DNA of 64,000 bases from Endotrypanum monterogeii (lineage: Eukaryota; Euglenozoa; Kinetoplastea; Trypanosomatida; Trypanosomatidae), in NCBI GenBank assembly GCA_000333855.2, contig CM007320.1, positions 388,734-452,733 of the forward strand, written 5' to 3'. Below the pieces are notes generated by a model. That model did not search any database, was not told the DNA's origin, and worked only from the letters and a program-made list of their open reading frames with translations. Below are positions 48,967 to 60,189 of the stretch, piece after piece (the stretch's first letter is position 1; the number at the start of each line of letters is the position of its first letter). The position numbers were made by a program, and so were the translations under genes.

Positions 48967-50034
48967 ATGCATCCACGGAAGCAGAAACGCCACGGCCCTA
49001 AGCAGGCAGCTCATTCTTCTCAGCATACTCCATCTTCCAAGTTACACATGAGTTTCACCCGTCCCGCCACACACGCAGCGCCGAACGGCCGCGGCTGGTA
49101 CGAGGCAGATCCTCAACTTCTCAAGTTAACAATTGACAAGTACTTCCGCGAGGCGTCACACCTCTACGACAGTCAAACGTGGGAGCGTTCTCGCATGACG
49201 GCGTTGATAGCACCACATGCTGGCATGAGCTATTCTGGCCGCACCGCCTCCGAGGCCTTCGCGACGTTACGCGAATACCTCTATGCAGACAGGTCTCAAG
49301 GCAACAAGGTAGAGCGTGTATTCATCCTCGGCCCATCGCACACGAAGGGTTTCAGTGGCTGTGAGATCTCCGTGGCGAAGGTGTACGAAACGCCTTTTGG
49401 GCCGCTGAATGTAGACACCACTGTTGTGGATGATCTCTTGACTGCATTTCGCAACGCGGGGGTGCCGGTAAACAAGGCGTCTCGTCGCACCGACGAAGCC
49501 GAGCACTCGATCGAGATGGAGACTCCCTACCTCTCCTACATTCTTCATCACCCACCGACAACGGCGCCCCCGTCGACGGAGCCTGTAGTGAAGCGCATCT
49601 CGATTGTACCTATCATCGTCGGCTGGACCAACAGGGAAGACGAGAAGAGCATCAGCGATGTGCTAAAGCCGTACATGGACGACAGTAGAAATTTTTTCAT
49701 TTTCAGCTCCGACTTCTGTCACTGGGGCGAGCGTTTCTCGTACACCTATCACTACAAACCCTCACAGTATCCAGATATCGGCGACTCGATTATCGCAATG
49801 GACCACGCCGGCATGAAACTACTGGAGATGCGCGACTTGGAGGGGTGGTATAATTACCTCAAAACGACAGAAAATACAATTTGTGGAAGAGTGCCTATCA
49901 GTATTGGCATGCATCGCTGGGCAAACAATGCAAATAAAGTGCAGATCAAGTTTGTTCACTACTCGCAGTCCAACAAATGTAGGGATACGGATGATTCCTC
50001 AGTCAGCTACGCCTCTGCAGTCATTATAGAGTAG
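48967..50034 (+). CDS. MEMO1: MEMO1-family protein
   Basis: 355 residues from the first ATG. Conserved blocks are IAPHAGMSYSG (H84), ILGPSHTKGFSG (H125), AEHSIEMETPYL, SSDFCHWGERFSYTYHY and ENTICGR (C306). The end is QSNKCRDTDDSSVSYASA, close to human MEMO1. The two His and one Cys correspond to the metal site (H49, H81, C244 in human), so metal binding is probably kept. MEMO is an extradiol-dioxygenase-like fold linked to copper/iron redox handling and to signalling in animals; its role in protists is not established. Human MEMO1 is 297 residues. The extra N-terminus here (about 27 basic residues, MHPRKQKRHGPK...) may be an extension, or translation may start at M28 (49048), where similarity begins (MSFTRPATHAAP). 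Confidence 0.92.
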   Translation: MHPRKQKRHGPKQAAHSSQHTPSSKLHMSFTRPATHAAPNGRGWYEADPQLLKLTIDKYFREASHLYDSQTWERSRMTALIAPHAGMSYSGRTASEAFATLREYLYADRSQGNKVERVFILGPSHTKGFSGCEISVAKVYETPFGPLNVDTTVVDDLLTAFRNAGVPVNKASRRTDEAEHSIEMETPYLSYILHHPPTTAPPSTEPVVKRISIVPIIVGWTNREDEKSISDVLKPYMDDSRNFFIFSSDFCHWGERFSYTYHYKPSQYPDIGDSIIAMDHAGMKLLEMRDLEGWYNYLKTTENTICGRVPISIGMHRWANNANKVQIKFVHYSQSNKCRDTDDSSVSYASAVIIE

Positions 50035-52180
50035 GCGGTGGACTAACACAAAGCGACCTTCTGCCGTTCTGCAAAAAAAAAAAAACGTTTCGCAAGATGA
50101 GCAGGTCAGACAAAACGATCCACTCTAGTCCCGGTTCCTGCTACGAAGACATATATATTTATATATTTATATTGTTTATATATTTTGTTCGTTTCTATCT
50201 TTGTCTCTCTACATATATATATGTCTATGCTTTGTTTGTATTCCCCACATCGATGCTCCTTCTCTCCTTTCTCCCCCCCCTCCTTCGACACGATATTCGA
50301 GTGACGCCTTTTGTTCTCACTTTTATTCAGCATTTGCGCTCTGATCTGTTTTGTTTTGTTTTACGCTTCTTTCTGCTATGGTAATGCAGGCACCCTGTAC
50401 GGTCATTTCCCTAATCCTCTTCCCCCAATCATGTTAGTCTATTGATAGTTTTTTTTTTTCATTGGAGGGGGGAAAGAAGGAAGGGCTGCGATCGCTTGTT
50501 TTCCTTTCGCTTTTTTTTTTTGTTGTTGTTGTTGTGTCGATTTGTCTCTCTCAACCGCCCCATTGTACCCGACGCAGCCCTCGTTGTGGGCTTAGTTTTG
50601 ACGAGACTCGGACGGTGTGCGGATCACAGCACCAATATAGTCACGGTATTACGCATCCGATGTCCTCGCTAGGAGCGTCGCTGAAGTTTCGAGAACACTC
50701 TCCTTGGAGCTTCTGGCCTCATCAGCTCCACGGATGGGTATCTCCTAGCTAATCATTCGCCCTCGAGATACACTTCTCTGTGGCTTTACGGTCCACACTG
50801 CTTTGCTGTGTTGCTTCCCGGGTGATAAGTAGGAAAAAAAATATCTGGTGGCAAAATCCGGTAGGCGCTTAATATGCATGTCAGATCCCTACCTATTTGG
50901 TGCGGGGAATGGTGAGTCATTTCATTCTTCTACATTGTCAGGCAACCGCAACGTAGGCAACGGCATGGTATCGTTTTGCTTGATACAGCTGCTCGCATCT
51001 CCTCGCAGCCCCGGCATAGCCTCGAACGTATCTGGTGGCAGTGTAGAGACTGATATCCTCAGCAATACAATGTAACTAGTGGCACCGCTGCTCCAGCGTG
51101 TGTTATCCTGCCATCGCTGCATCCTCGTGGAGAAACTGCGCTACCTTGAGAAGTGGGCGATATATTGTAGCAGCTGGCACTGAAGTGATGATCTGATTTT
51201 CATTTCAATGTTTGTGTTGGGGAGAGGTCAGCGTATCAGGACCTGTATGGACACTCAGACAGAGTTCGTCTTAAGATGACGCAGTCTGGATGGTGTAAGC
51301 TCCCATCTACTGCTGTCTGGCTCCATGTGACGTCGCGTGTAGTGAGCCGGTAGTCCAAGATGGCAGTCAAGTGATATCCACCTGGTGCACGGGACGCAGT
51401 GAAGAGATACCCTCTCGCTGGTGTGGTCGAGAATCGGTGCACATTGACGTCAAGTTATTGCCGAAACTGGTAGTCTCCTCTGAGCATGGTTCTGTGTTTT
51501 CGCAGTTGCCTATTATCTGTGCGCGTTGGCATGCTATCTTGTGCTTTGCTCTGGTGATAATGTCGTACGTTTGCTCTGCCCATAACCGGGACCGGAGATG
51601 CCGGGTGGCACAACCGTGGTTCGAGGCCTCTTACCGTGAGGGAGAAATAATGTCATCACTTCTCCACTCGAGCTCCAAACCCACCGACAAAAAAATGATA
51701 ACAAAGAAATAAATTGAAGGGCGGCGAATACGAGCAACTCAACAGCCACGGAGGGAAAAGCAGAGCCATGCAATAATCATAAAAAAGAGACTGCAGAATG
51801 CGTATCATGGTCGTGTTTTGGGTGCCTCTGTGAAGTCGCTTATTCCAAGGGTGATCGTGCGTGTCGTCGTTTTGCTGTGCAATGTCAAAGAAGAAGAGTT
51901 CAATCGAGACTCTTTGCAGGAAAAAAAAAAGGCGTGTCTTTGGATATAATGCATACGACCTGTTCGAAGGTACAAAAAGGTGAGGGATTGATCCGCATTA
52001 TATCCACTATCTTTTTTTTCTTCCAACGCTCTTTTCGTTCAGTTCGGGGACGGTGAGTGAAGAGCACCGGTGCACCAGTGCCGGGCATGGGCTAACGTGA
52101 AACAAAAACACAACAAATATTTACTCCAAAAGCGAGTCCTCATCTCATGACATGTACCACCTTTGAATCTTTTGTATCCC

Positions 52181-52181
52181 C

Positions 52182-52229
<48 letters not shown>
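52181..52229. repeat. (CT)n-(TG)n microsatellite
   Basis: About 19 bases of CT repeat run straight into about 30 bases of TG repeat. Confidence 0.95.
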
Positions 52230-52230
<1 letters not shown>

Positions 52231-52634
52231 CTGCTCTTGTCATCTGTCATTGTTTCTGACTGTGCATTTTCTCTCTCTTGACCCACCCATCCACACTTCC
52301 CTCTCTCTACTTCGTTGCCGTTACCCGGCTCACATTTTAGGTATGATGTCATCATCATAGCGCTCTACTCGATCTTTCTCTACTCTAATTTTGCCCTTTT
52401 GTCTTCACGCGTAACCTCCCTCCCTTTTTGCACTGCTTATTTGGATGAGCTGCTGATACAGACACAATAGCAGTACACGCGCAGGGTCCTGTAAATACGT
52501 AGATCCATATATATATATATATATATATGTGAACATGCGCACGTGCCCGCGCAAACACCGGATTTCCCCGTGTATTGTCCGCTCAATTCTCTTTAACTAA
52601 TTGCTGTGTTCTTTTCATCTCTACTCGTCGCACA

Positions 52635-52654
52635 TTTTTTTTTTTCGTGTTTAG
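52635..52654 (+). promoter_or_regulatory. Predicted trans-splice acceptor for the CorA-like gene
   Basis: T11-CGTGTTTAG, AG at 52653-52654, 53 nt before the ATG. Confidence 0.65.
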
Positions 52655-52707
52655 CACCACCTTGGCGCACACTCTTTAATGATAACCGCTGCGCTCTATA
52701 GTGCGCC

Positions 52708-54666
52708 ATGAAGTCCCGTCGTTTCCACGCAGCCGTCGATGAGGTAGTCGACCCCTCGCCCTTCGACTACAATCTCCTCAGCCACGTTTATGTGCACTCC
52801 GACGGAACGGATGTCATAGATTTCGGAGGTCTTGCCCCGGGCAAAGAAAGTCGAGGTCGCGTGAACTCTTTTTTAAAGAACCGCAGCTTTCGACCCGGTG
52901 CGGGATGCACAGAACCTGAAGCTGTCGGGTCGTACTTGCACCTACGCGTGGACGAGAACGATGGCGCTGCGGTGGATGACACAGACATGTCCACGATGCA
53001 TGGAAAACAGACCTCAGCCCCTCCTGGTCAAGGGCCGAAACCTGTGTCGAACCTCGTGCGTGTCGAAGACCATTCAGAGCACTGGTGGCTATTCTGCCAG
53101 GCTTCTGAGGATAGTCTCCCATACGCCCGTCTTCTCCGCGGAACAGGCGACTTCCTGCGGTACCTGGAGGTACACAACATGAAGCTTCCAGAAGCATCCA
53201 CGGTGAACAACTACACAGGGGCTGAAGCTTGGAAGTCGCGTGAGGCCCACTTACACTCCCTTCACCGAGTGTCGAGTGACACAATCGACACCGCCGTCTC
53301 ACCACTAACCAAGTGGCTGGACATTCAGATGGATCCCTCCGACCCTCACAGTGCAGAGCGAGTCGCGGAAATTCTGGGTCACCTACCGATCTCACAGGAG
53401 ACAAAAGACAATTGCCTTCACTTACCGACTGTGGATCTGATCGATGTCAACTCCGTAGTCGTGGGTGATGTCTCTCATACCGACACCGAGTATGTTTTTC
53501 TCAACCTCATGTGCACGCCAGTCACGAACACCGATGGCATCCGTCCGGGTACCACAACCGCCCCATCCGCCGCCACCACAGCGACTAACGCAAAACCCAA
53601 AGCGCGAAAGACCCGATCAGCCTCAAAAAAGAAAAAGAAAAGTGTTTGGCATCTACTTAAATGCGAAAACACAGACCCTTCGACTACGAGTGAAAAAAAG
53701 GGCAAAGCACTAAAAATCTTAAGACATACCCGTTCGAACCGTGCGTCACGGGGCACTGCTCTGACGCACCGCAGCGTGATGGAGATGCGCTTCGAGGCAG
53801 CGCGGGTCGGTGCGCCGCGCTCCTCTGTTCCCGAGCCGGTGGCGGTGGCGATGATTGTGTTTGAAGATTGGATATTCACGATCCACGAAAAACCATTTGC
53901 GGAGATGGATGACATGTTGCGGATGGTGCAACTACACTGCTCACCCCCAGAGGTCACCACCTGGCAGCTGCGCCACAAGGGTCACTTTTCCCCCACCATG
54001 CGGCGCCGCTTTACCTCTTCGTTTGCCATGAGTTCTTTTCTGCAAATTGTGGTGGGGCACCATCTCGACAGCGTCACACTGGCCGAGGCAGTTGACGAGC
54101 TTGGCGACCACATCTTCGACGTCAAAGAAAAGAGGCAGGATCAAGACGCCGTTCTCCAACGCATCACCGAGGTGCGACGCTGCTTTGGGGAGTGCGGCAC
54201 TGACACGGCCCGTCGTGAGGTGGTATTCGCCACCTTGCTACAACCTCTTTTTGCTGATCGGTTCTTCGTTGCCGACTCGACTGTTCGCCAAGAGCTGGAA
54301 AATGCTCAGGCCCACCTCTGGCACTTCCAGCGTGATATTTCGGACTGCCGCGATACAGTGGCTGCTTCGAATTGGCATCATAACGTGGCAATTCAGTGGG
54401 TGCTTCTGCGCCGTGGTAATCGCGCCCTGCGGACAGCGCTCCTCCTCACAGAGGTGACCAATATTATGTACCCGATTTTGATGCTCCAGACAATGTATTC
54501 TATGAACATGCGGCTACCCTATGAAGCAGAAGCAGATCCGCCGACTACCACACTACTTCCCTTCTCTGTGTTGGCTGGGATTTTCCTCCTCTACTGTTGC
54601 CTAACCGCTGGTATCATTCGCAACCTAATTATTCGGAAGTCCTTTGAGACACGCCTACTGGCCTGA
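52708..54666 (+). CDS. CorA-like divalent-cation transporter
   Basis: 652 residues. A long cytosolic N-terminal part has a Lys/Ala-rich insert (about 293-345, KARKTRSASKKKKK). A helical stalk (about 495-580) leads to two closely spaced membrane helices (about 583-600 and 613-640) at the C-terminus. The first helix ends in YSMNMRLPYE (S598-M599-N600), the place where CorA/Mrs2/ZntB proteins carry YGMN and a following P-E/D loop. Topology (two C-terminal TM helices, long helical stalk, large N-terminal domain) and the MN-x-x-x-P-x-E loop support a pentameric Mg2+ or related metal channel. The Gly of GMN is replaced by Ser. Substrate and membrane (plasma membrane, mitochondrion or acidocalcisome) are unknown. 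There is no obvious mitochondrial presequence. Confidence 0.75.
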   Translation: MKSRRFHAAVDEVVDPSPFDYNLLSHVYVHSDGTDVIDFGGLAPGKESRGRVNSFLKNRSFRPGAGCTEPEAVGSYLHLRVDENDGAAVDDTDMSTMHGKQTSAPPGQGPKPVSNLVRVEDHSEHWWLFCQASEDSLPYARLLRGTGDFLRYLEVHNMKLPEASTVNNYTGAEAWKSREAHLHSLHRVSSDTIDTAVSPLTKWLDIQMDPSDPHSAERVAEILGHLPISQETKDNCLHLPTVDLIDVNSVVVGDVSHTDTEYVFLNLMCTPVTNTDGIRPGTTTAPSAATTATNAKPKARKTRSASKKKKKSVWHLLKCENTDPSTTSEKKGKALKILRHTRSNRASRGTALTHRSVMEMRFEAARVGAPRSSVPEPVAVAMIVFEDWIFTIHEKPFAEMDDMLRMVQLHCSPPEVTTWQLRHKGHFSPTMRRRFTSSFAMSSFLQIVVGHHLDSVTLAEAVDELGDHIFDVKEKRQDQDAVLQRITEVRRCFGECGTDTARREVVFATLLQPLFADRFFVADSTVRQELENAQAHLWHFQRDISDCRDTVAASNWHHNVAIQWVLLRRGNRALRTALLLTEVTNIMYPILMLQTMYSMNMRLPYEAEADPPTTTLLPFSVLAGIFLLYCCLTAGIIRNLIIRKSFETRLLA

Positions 54667-56259
54667 ACAAGTCAGTTCGGGAGGCGGGGGGGGGGTACAG
54701 AGCTGGAAAAAAAAAAGGCACAGTGAAAAAAAAAAATTAAAAAGTGGAAAACGAAAAGAACGGGCGACATCATTTCGCATTTTCTGTTTACACACCCTCC
54801 CCCTTGCTAAAACAAAAAGAGAAGGTAATAATAACAGGACTTTACCGAAAAGGAATGAATGAAGATGGGGTAATGTTAAGCTTGACAGCATGAGCAGGGA
54901 CCCGCAGGAGATAGAGAATACGAGGACCAGTATTCCGATCCTCTTTGGAGCAGTGGGCCGTGTCCACCGGTGGCACTAAACAAGTTTGCAAAAGTGAACA
55001 TAGCAATATATCTCCATTCACAGAGAGGAATGCGATGGACGAGCGAATGTCGCTTGGATCGTTTGTTTCCCTTTCTTAACCTGTCTTCTAGAACTTCAAA
55101 GGTCGTCGTATTTTCCCGCACCTGTTACCAGAATACGTGTCTTTTTTTTAGGGGTTTGTCTCGTCGATTGTGGGTGAACAGCCCCACCCCTCCCCTGCCC
55201 TCCGATCGTCTTTTCTACCGCTTTATCCTCTATTTCCCCCCTCCTGGCCCCCAGCGAGCGCTCCTGTTTGTCTTCCCACACCTGCCCCCCCCCCCCCCTC
55301 CGCAGGGAGGAGGGAAGGCGGGGGCACATGCTTCCCTCATTATAGAGCTGCGGTAGCGCAGTGGTCCTAGAGAGTAATGGGTGGGATAATGAAGCGTCTG
55401 ATATAATGTGTTGTGCAAGGGGTACGCATAGCGTACGGGAAGTGTGCACTTTTGTTAATTGCCACAAATCACTGAAGTTGAGGTGAGAGTGAGAGAAGAA
55501 AGGGGTAAATACATGAAACAGGGCAAATGATTTTCTTTTTATCTTATTTTTTTTTTTGGGGGGGGGCAGTAGAAGTGATCGTCTCTTTTTTGTTTGTTTG
55601 TTTGTTTGTTTTCCCTAAGTGATAACTCCAGAAAGTAGGAGGGAACACACAAAGCTTTTTCATCTCAGAAGTGTTTGAACTGGGCACACGAAAAGGGGAG
55701 GCAATTTTTGCATCACCTCCCTGCTGCCTGTGTCTTCTCACAGTGTCGAGATGAGATAATTTAGCTCCGGATCTACTCCTCCCTGAGTAGTTTCTTACCT
55801 GTAGCTAAACATCGTCTCTCCTGTCGCCAAGATTGTTTTGTCCTCCCCCCCCCATACGGTTCTTCTACATGCGTCCTCTTTGTTTTTTTATTATTATTTA
55901 TTGACTTCACCATCTGTTTACTGTTGGTAGTGCACTTCTTCCTGCCTCGTGCACGTTCCATTTGAGCACAACAAAAACCAATTCTTCTCGACCTGCTATT
56001 CGCAAGAGAATACATACATTGCAGTCATACATCCACACAAAGTCAAGTATAGACAGCCACCGGTACAACTTCGGAGGTGCACATATTCTTTCTTTTGTCT
56101 ATGGTATTCGGCGGGTATTCCTGCGAATGTACCTCTGACGCGTAGACGCACGTTTTTTTCTTCTTTTTCTCATTTCATACACACTCCTTGCGTGCTCGCT
56201 GACTGCTAGGCTTTGTCATATTTGGATCAGTAGAGTCGACTGCGTTGCGTCCATCGACA
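54667..56259. other. 1.6-kb spacer, no gene seen
   Basis: G, A, T and C homopolymers (54685-54694, 54708-54736, 55287-55299, 55549-55567), (TTTG)n at 55589-55611 and the acceptor for the next gene. A tRNA A-box-like string at 55354-55364 has no B-box partner. Confidence 0.6.
56152..56209 (+). promoter_or_regulatory. Predicted trans-splice acceptor for the gene at 56260
   Basis: T/C tract (56152-56177) followed by GACTGCTAG, AG at 56208-56209, 50 nt before the ATG. Confidence 0.55.
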
Positions 56260-57273
56260 ATGCTGTGCAGCTCGCGGGTTACACGCGCCCGAACAGCGGT
56301 GGCGTTTTTTAACATGAAACACTTTCAGGCCAAAACGAAGTACAACCTCAATCCCCAAAACACATATGAAACGCTCTCCACAGTACTCCTACCCAGAGAC
56401 AAGCTTCTCCGTCAGTCCGTCTCGGGCGGCGGCGGGGCTCGCGTACTGGTGTTGGATGGTCAGCAGAAAGTCAAAGGGGTTTACCTACCTGTTTTTAGTA
56501 TGCCACACCCCTCCACCATCGCCAATAGCGGAAATTCTCTGGGTATTACAGTAGCCGAATATACACCATTTATTCAAGGAACATCGTCGAGTGGGAAGGC
56601 AGGTCATCACGGCGCTACGTCGCCGTTACCGACTGTGTTTGTGGTGGTTTCGCATCCACAAGGACTGGCCTATGGCACTTTCCGTGCTGACGGCACACCA
56701 GATGTTCCACTGAAGAACATTTCCCTCTCGCCAATGACTTCTCATCTAAAGACCCACGACGAAGGGAAGCACGGGATCTCCTCCCCCTCCACCTCCCCTA
56801 CCGCGCACATCAGCTCTGGATTGGGCACTGTAATACCGCTTCTACAGGTCGGTTCTCAGCTTTCGGAGACTGTACTCGAGGTTTACAATGAGCTGAATGG
56901 GTCTGAGCACGCTCAAACGTTTGCTGCTTGCTCTACTTTTGTGTGGATTCAAAGGGGCAGCAGCTCATCAACCACGTTCGAGGCGGCACGATCAGCACAG
57001 CAGTACTGGGAGCGCAACAAGGTGAGCGGGAATGACGACGCCGCGTATGTGCGAGGTGAGGTTTCATTTCTTGACCGTCGCTGGGTTATCCTGAACGACA
57101 CTGTTCTCCGTCCTGACGCAGGCGTCAATCTCTACTCGCGCGATTCATCAGGTGATCGCATTGTTGATGCCACTGGGCTGCAGTCAGCCCTTTGTAAGGG
57201 CTCTCTTCTGTTGGACTACACACCCCGTGTCCCGTCACAGGCGGCGGGGGCGGAGAAGTGCGAGAATAGCTAG
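56260..57273 (+). CDS. Probable mitochondrial protein, unrecognised
   Basis: 337 residues from ATG 56260 (MLCSSRVTRARTAVAFFNMK); the frame is open a little further from a TTG. The N-terminus has several Arg and no acidic residue in the first 20, consistent with mitochondrial import. The body is beta-rich with Ser/Gly/His loops (about 170-190) and no membrane segment, zinc site or nucleotide-binding motif that I can see. The acceptor lies 50 nt upstream, supporting this start. Coding status follows from length and composition; function is unknown. Confidence 0.75.
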   Translation: MLCSSRVTRARTAVAFFNMKHFQAKTKYNLNPQNTYETLSTVLLPRDKLLRQSVSGGGGARVLVLDGQQKVKGVYLPVFSMPHPSTIANSGNSLGITVAEYTPFIQGTSSSGKAGHHGATSPLPTVFVVVSHPQGLAYGTFRADGTPDVPLKNISLSPMTSHLKTHDEGKHGISSPSTSPTAHISSGLGTVIPLLQVGSQLSETVLEVYNELNGSEHAQTFAACSTFVWIQRGSSSSTTFEAARSAQQYWERNKVSGNDDAAYVRGEVSFLDRRWVILNDTVLRPDAGVNLYSRDSSGDRIVDATGLQSALCKGSLLLDYTPRVPSQAAGAEKCENS

Positions 57274-58505
57274 AAGTGATGTAGACCCCCCCCTTTTTTT
57301 TCCCTTCCAGAGCATCGCCACCCTCGTCTCCTCCACGTGCATCTTCCAGCCTTCCTCCGTTCAAATCCCAGCACCCTTGTGTCTGTGATGCTCAACAGTT
57401 TTCAGAGCTGATTGTGATGAGAGACTCCAGGGATACTGCGTAGCACCATAGAAATCTTGCTGGGTGATTCCTTTTTTCTTTTTTTGGAGGGGAGGGAGGG
57501 GGGCTCGTTGTTTGTTGACCTGAGGTGAACGAGTGCGGAGGCGTGTGGTGGAAGAATTGGCACAAACTCAGCGACTGCAGGTCTGTTCCTCTGCCAACAC
57601 CATGATGCGATGGAGTTTTTCCTCTACAGGGGGTAAAAAAAAAAAAAAAGAAGAGAGAGAGAGAGGGCCCGTTCGTTGACTACCCATATGATGAAAAGAG
57701 AGAACGTGAGGAGTATACTTACCCACCGATGAGCTGTATATGATATGGGTACGAAAGAGTCACTGAAATGCTCTGTGCGCATTAGTGGGGAGTTGTCCCG
57801 CCACTGAATCGTCTTCCCATCATATTCAGATTGTGCTGGGTGAGAAAATCGGGAAAATCTGCAGCACCGAGATCTCAGTCCCGTTACAAGACGCGTGATA
57901 GTGCAATATGAGAACCATCAAACGAAAAAAAAAAGGCAAAGAGTATTCTCCCGCCTTTGCGTGCAGGAAACTCCTGGGAAAACAAATACAACCAGCTCAC
58001 ATAAGTCTTTTCCTTCTTTTCGGATTACCTCTGCACCTCGCTCAGGAAAACATACTCGGTTTCAGAAAAGAGATAGAACAGAAGCATTTTGTTTTTCGTC
58101 TCTGTGCCACATGCTTCTTCATGGTGCTTACCTTCACGGGCGCTCGCCGTCACATCCAAGTCTTTTTTTCAGCAATCGCTCGAGTTAAGGCACGCTTACC
58201 CTCAGCAAAACATGCAACCGATTCTCGTGGTCGCTGTTGATGATCGAATCTCTGCGAATCAATGCGTCTACTCCCCCCCCCCCCGACCTCCTCTGTTCCC
58301 TTTTCTTTTGTGTGTTTCTTTACGTGTTCCTCAAACTACTTTTTTATTATTATAAACATCTGGGCTCATCATTCTCAATACTGCATTTGGCATAGCGCAG
58401 CAGTGTTGCATACAGTAGCGGTGCGACCTCCCCTCCCCCCCTGTGTTTCATCCTCTATTCTCTTACTCAGCTCTCTTATTTTCCAGCTCCTACGTGCGCA
58501 GCCCA
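57274..58505. other. 1.2-kb spacer, no gene seen
   Basis: C/T runs after the stop, a G-rich tract (57486-57502), an A15 run (about 57635-57649) followed by GA repeats, a C11 run near 58274 and the next acceptor. Confidence 0.6.
58437..58486 (+). promoter_or_regulatory. Predicted trans-splice acceptor for the gene at 58506
   Basis: Long C/T tract with AG at 58485-58486 (TTATTTTCCAG); a second AG at 58469-58470 is also usable. Predicts a 5' UTR of about 20-36 nt. Confidence 0.6.
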
Positions 58506-58928
58506 ATGCGTCGTTGCACCACCTCTGTAGTGGTGCACTCCGCGTCTGTAGGTGCTGTATTCGCACCTGTGCGTAACATTATTGCTGCCAAGGGCATCGT
58601 CGAAAACCGTATTACAAAGCACTACACGAACCGCACCGTCGAGGAATCCAAGGCGGAGCGAGCAGAAAAGGTCAAAACAGCCCTTCACCCCAACCCGCGC
58701 AACCGCAAGGATGAGCTGAGCCATCTTACCCAACATTGCAGCTACGAGTATGTTCCCGAATTTCAGCGATGGGCGAATGACATGATGGCGGTCTACAGCG
58801 ACCCACAGGGTTACGGGCACGACATGGCGTACCATTACCACCGAATCTGGAAGGCCAAGAGCGTGACACGTCGTGGCGTGGAAGATGGCAGCGGCGCCTT
58901 CGATGTGTGTCGTGTTCACCCTCATTGA
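58506..58928 (+). CDS. Small probable mitochondrial protein, unrecognised
   Basis: 140 residues from ATG 58506 (MRRCTTSVVVHSASVGAVFA); the longer frame starts at a GTG before the acceptor AG and is not used. The N-terminus is Arg/Ser/Val-rich and free of acidic residues, a likely import signal. The remainder is hydrophilic, rich in H, Y and R (YEYVPEFQRWANDMM, MAYHYHRIWKAK), with no membrane helix and no known motif. Size and composition resemble accessory subunits of mitochondrial complexes or ribosomes, which is only inference. The close acceptor and GC-rich codon use support a real gene. Confidence 0.7.
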   Translation: MRRCTTSVVVHSASVGAVFAPVRNIIAAKGIVENRITKHYTNRTVEESKAERAEKVKTALHPNPRNRKDELSHLTQHCSYEYVPEFQRWANDMMAVYSDPQGYGHDMAYHYHRIWKAKSVTRRGVEDGSGAFDVCRVHPH

Positions 58929-60189
58929 CTGAGATAAACGAAATGGTGAGACTCCTCGTTACATATCGGCATATCTGCGAGAGAATTCACACCGTCGTGC
59001 GGTGTTGATTTGCGAACGCAGACGGTGGCGCATGCGCTGGGTTCATGTTTCATGGTTCATGGCCGCATCCAAATTTATTCATCTCTCTCTCTATAGTTTT
59101 GCAGTCCAGATTTCCTCTTGCAGCCCTCGAGTTCTTCTGCTGTTTTTTTTTTTTTCATAGGTGCGGCCTTCCGGGTGAACGCGAAATAAAAAATATCACT
59201 CGCTGTGTGCGTCTTCCCCCCTCCCTTCCCTTTGATGCTGCTGTTTTTGTTACGTTTGTTTATCTTTATTTCCTGGTCCGTTGCCGGTAACGACCTGTAG
59301 TAGGTTGTCTTTTGGAAGGGTTTATGGGTTTCTCAATCAGGAGACCCGTGCCGAGCTAGAATGATTGTCGGCCACAAGTGACTTGTTTTCTCGCTGAGAA
59401 CTCCTTTAGTTGGTTTGTTTTGTTTACGACGGTGATGTCGATAGCTGATACCGTTTATCTTCCCCTGGACGTCGTTTGTCCCCCCTTTCCCCTCTACCTC
59501 TCCTCTTTTGTTCTTCGTGACGAGCGAGAGAGGGTGACGAGATTTGAAAAAAAAAACAGGTATGTCTATGTGTGTGTGTGTCTGTGTGTGTGTGTGTGTG
59601 TTTGCTGTAAACTACTCAGAGGGGGGAGAGCTAAACACTATTTACTTCACATGAGTAGGTGGAGTTTTTTTTCTTTCTCCCGGGAATAGGAGAGGAGGGA
59701 AAAGACGGGCAGGGACCAATCACACGATTTATCGCTGTGGAAATTTCAATCTTCTCCCCTTTGTGCGTCTTTCTGTTCAAGGTATCAGGGCGGTGGCTAT
59801 CTGAGATCAATTGCACACCTCCCAACACAATGAAAAAGAGAAAAAACACGATTGGAGGTCGCGCACACACCGACACACGCACACTAATACGCACAACTGC
59901 TCTGTCACCAGAGTCCCCCGGGCGTATGTCTCGATCATTGTCTTGGAAGCGGAATCGCAGGCCACGCATCAGCTTTTCACACCCTTTGTCCGAATTTTTC
60001 GTACCGAGTATTCCGGTTACGGTATATCACCTCTGCACCACACACCACCTCCTCTCACTTGTCGTGTTCTGAAAAGTAAGACGGTGGAGGACTTGAGGGT
60101 AAGATTGAATGACCTTTTCATCACAGAAGAATTTTATCCTTCCAATACTGGAGAAATACCAGGCCGCCGCCCTACATCACCCCTCCAAT

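Larger units (their letters stand above)
50035..52707. other. 2.7-kb gene-free block
   Basis: The longest spacer. It is T-rich up to 50540. From about 50830 to 51780 it is compositionally balanced, unlike the other spacers, but no frame exceeds 113 codons or looks protein-like. After that it holds a CT/TG microsatellite (52181-52229), a TA tract (52507-52528) and the next acceptor. The balanced part could be an eroded gene, retroposon or non-coding RNA region; I cannot assign it. Confidence 0.5.

Noticed and set aside
51185..51196. GTGATGA and CTGA resembling C and D boxes of a snoRNA
   Set aside because: The two boxes are almost adjacent, leaving no guide region, and no C'/D' pair or terminal stem is visible.
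55346..55372. TAGCGCAGTGG within a tRNA-like 5' half
   Set aside because: It matches the A-box pattern, but no GGTTCGA-type B box or T-arm follows within 150 bases.
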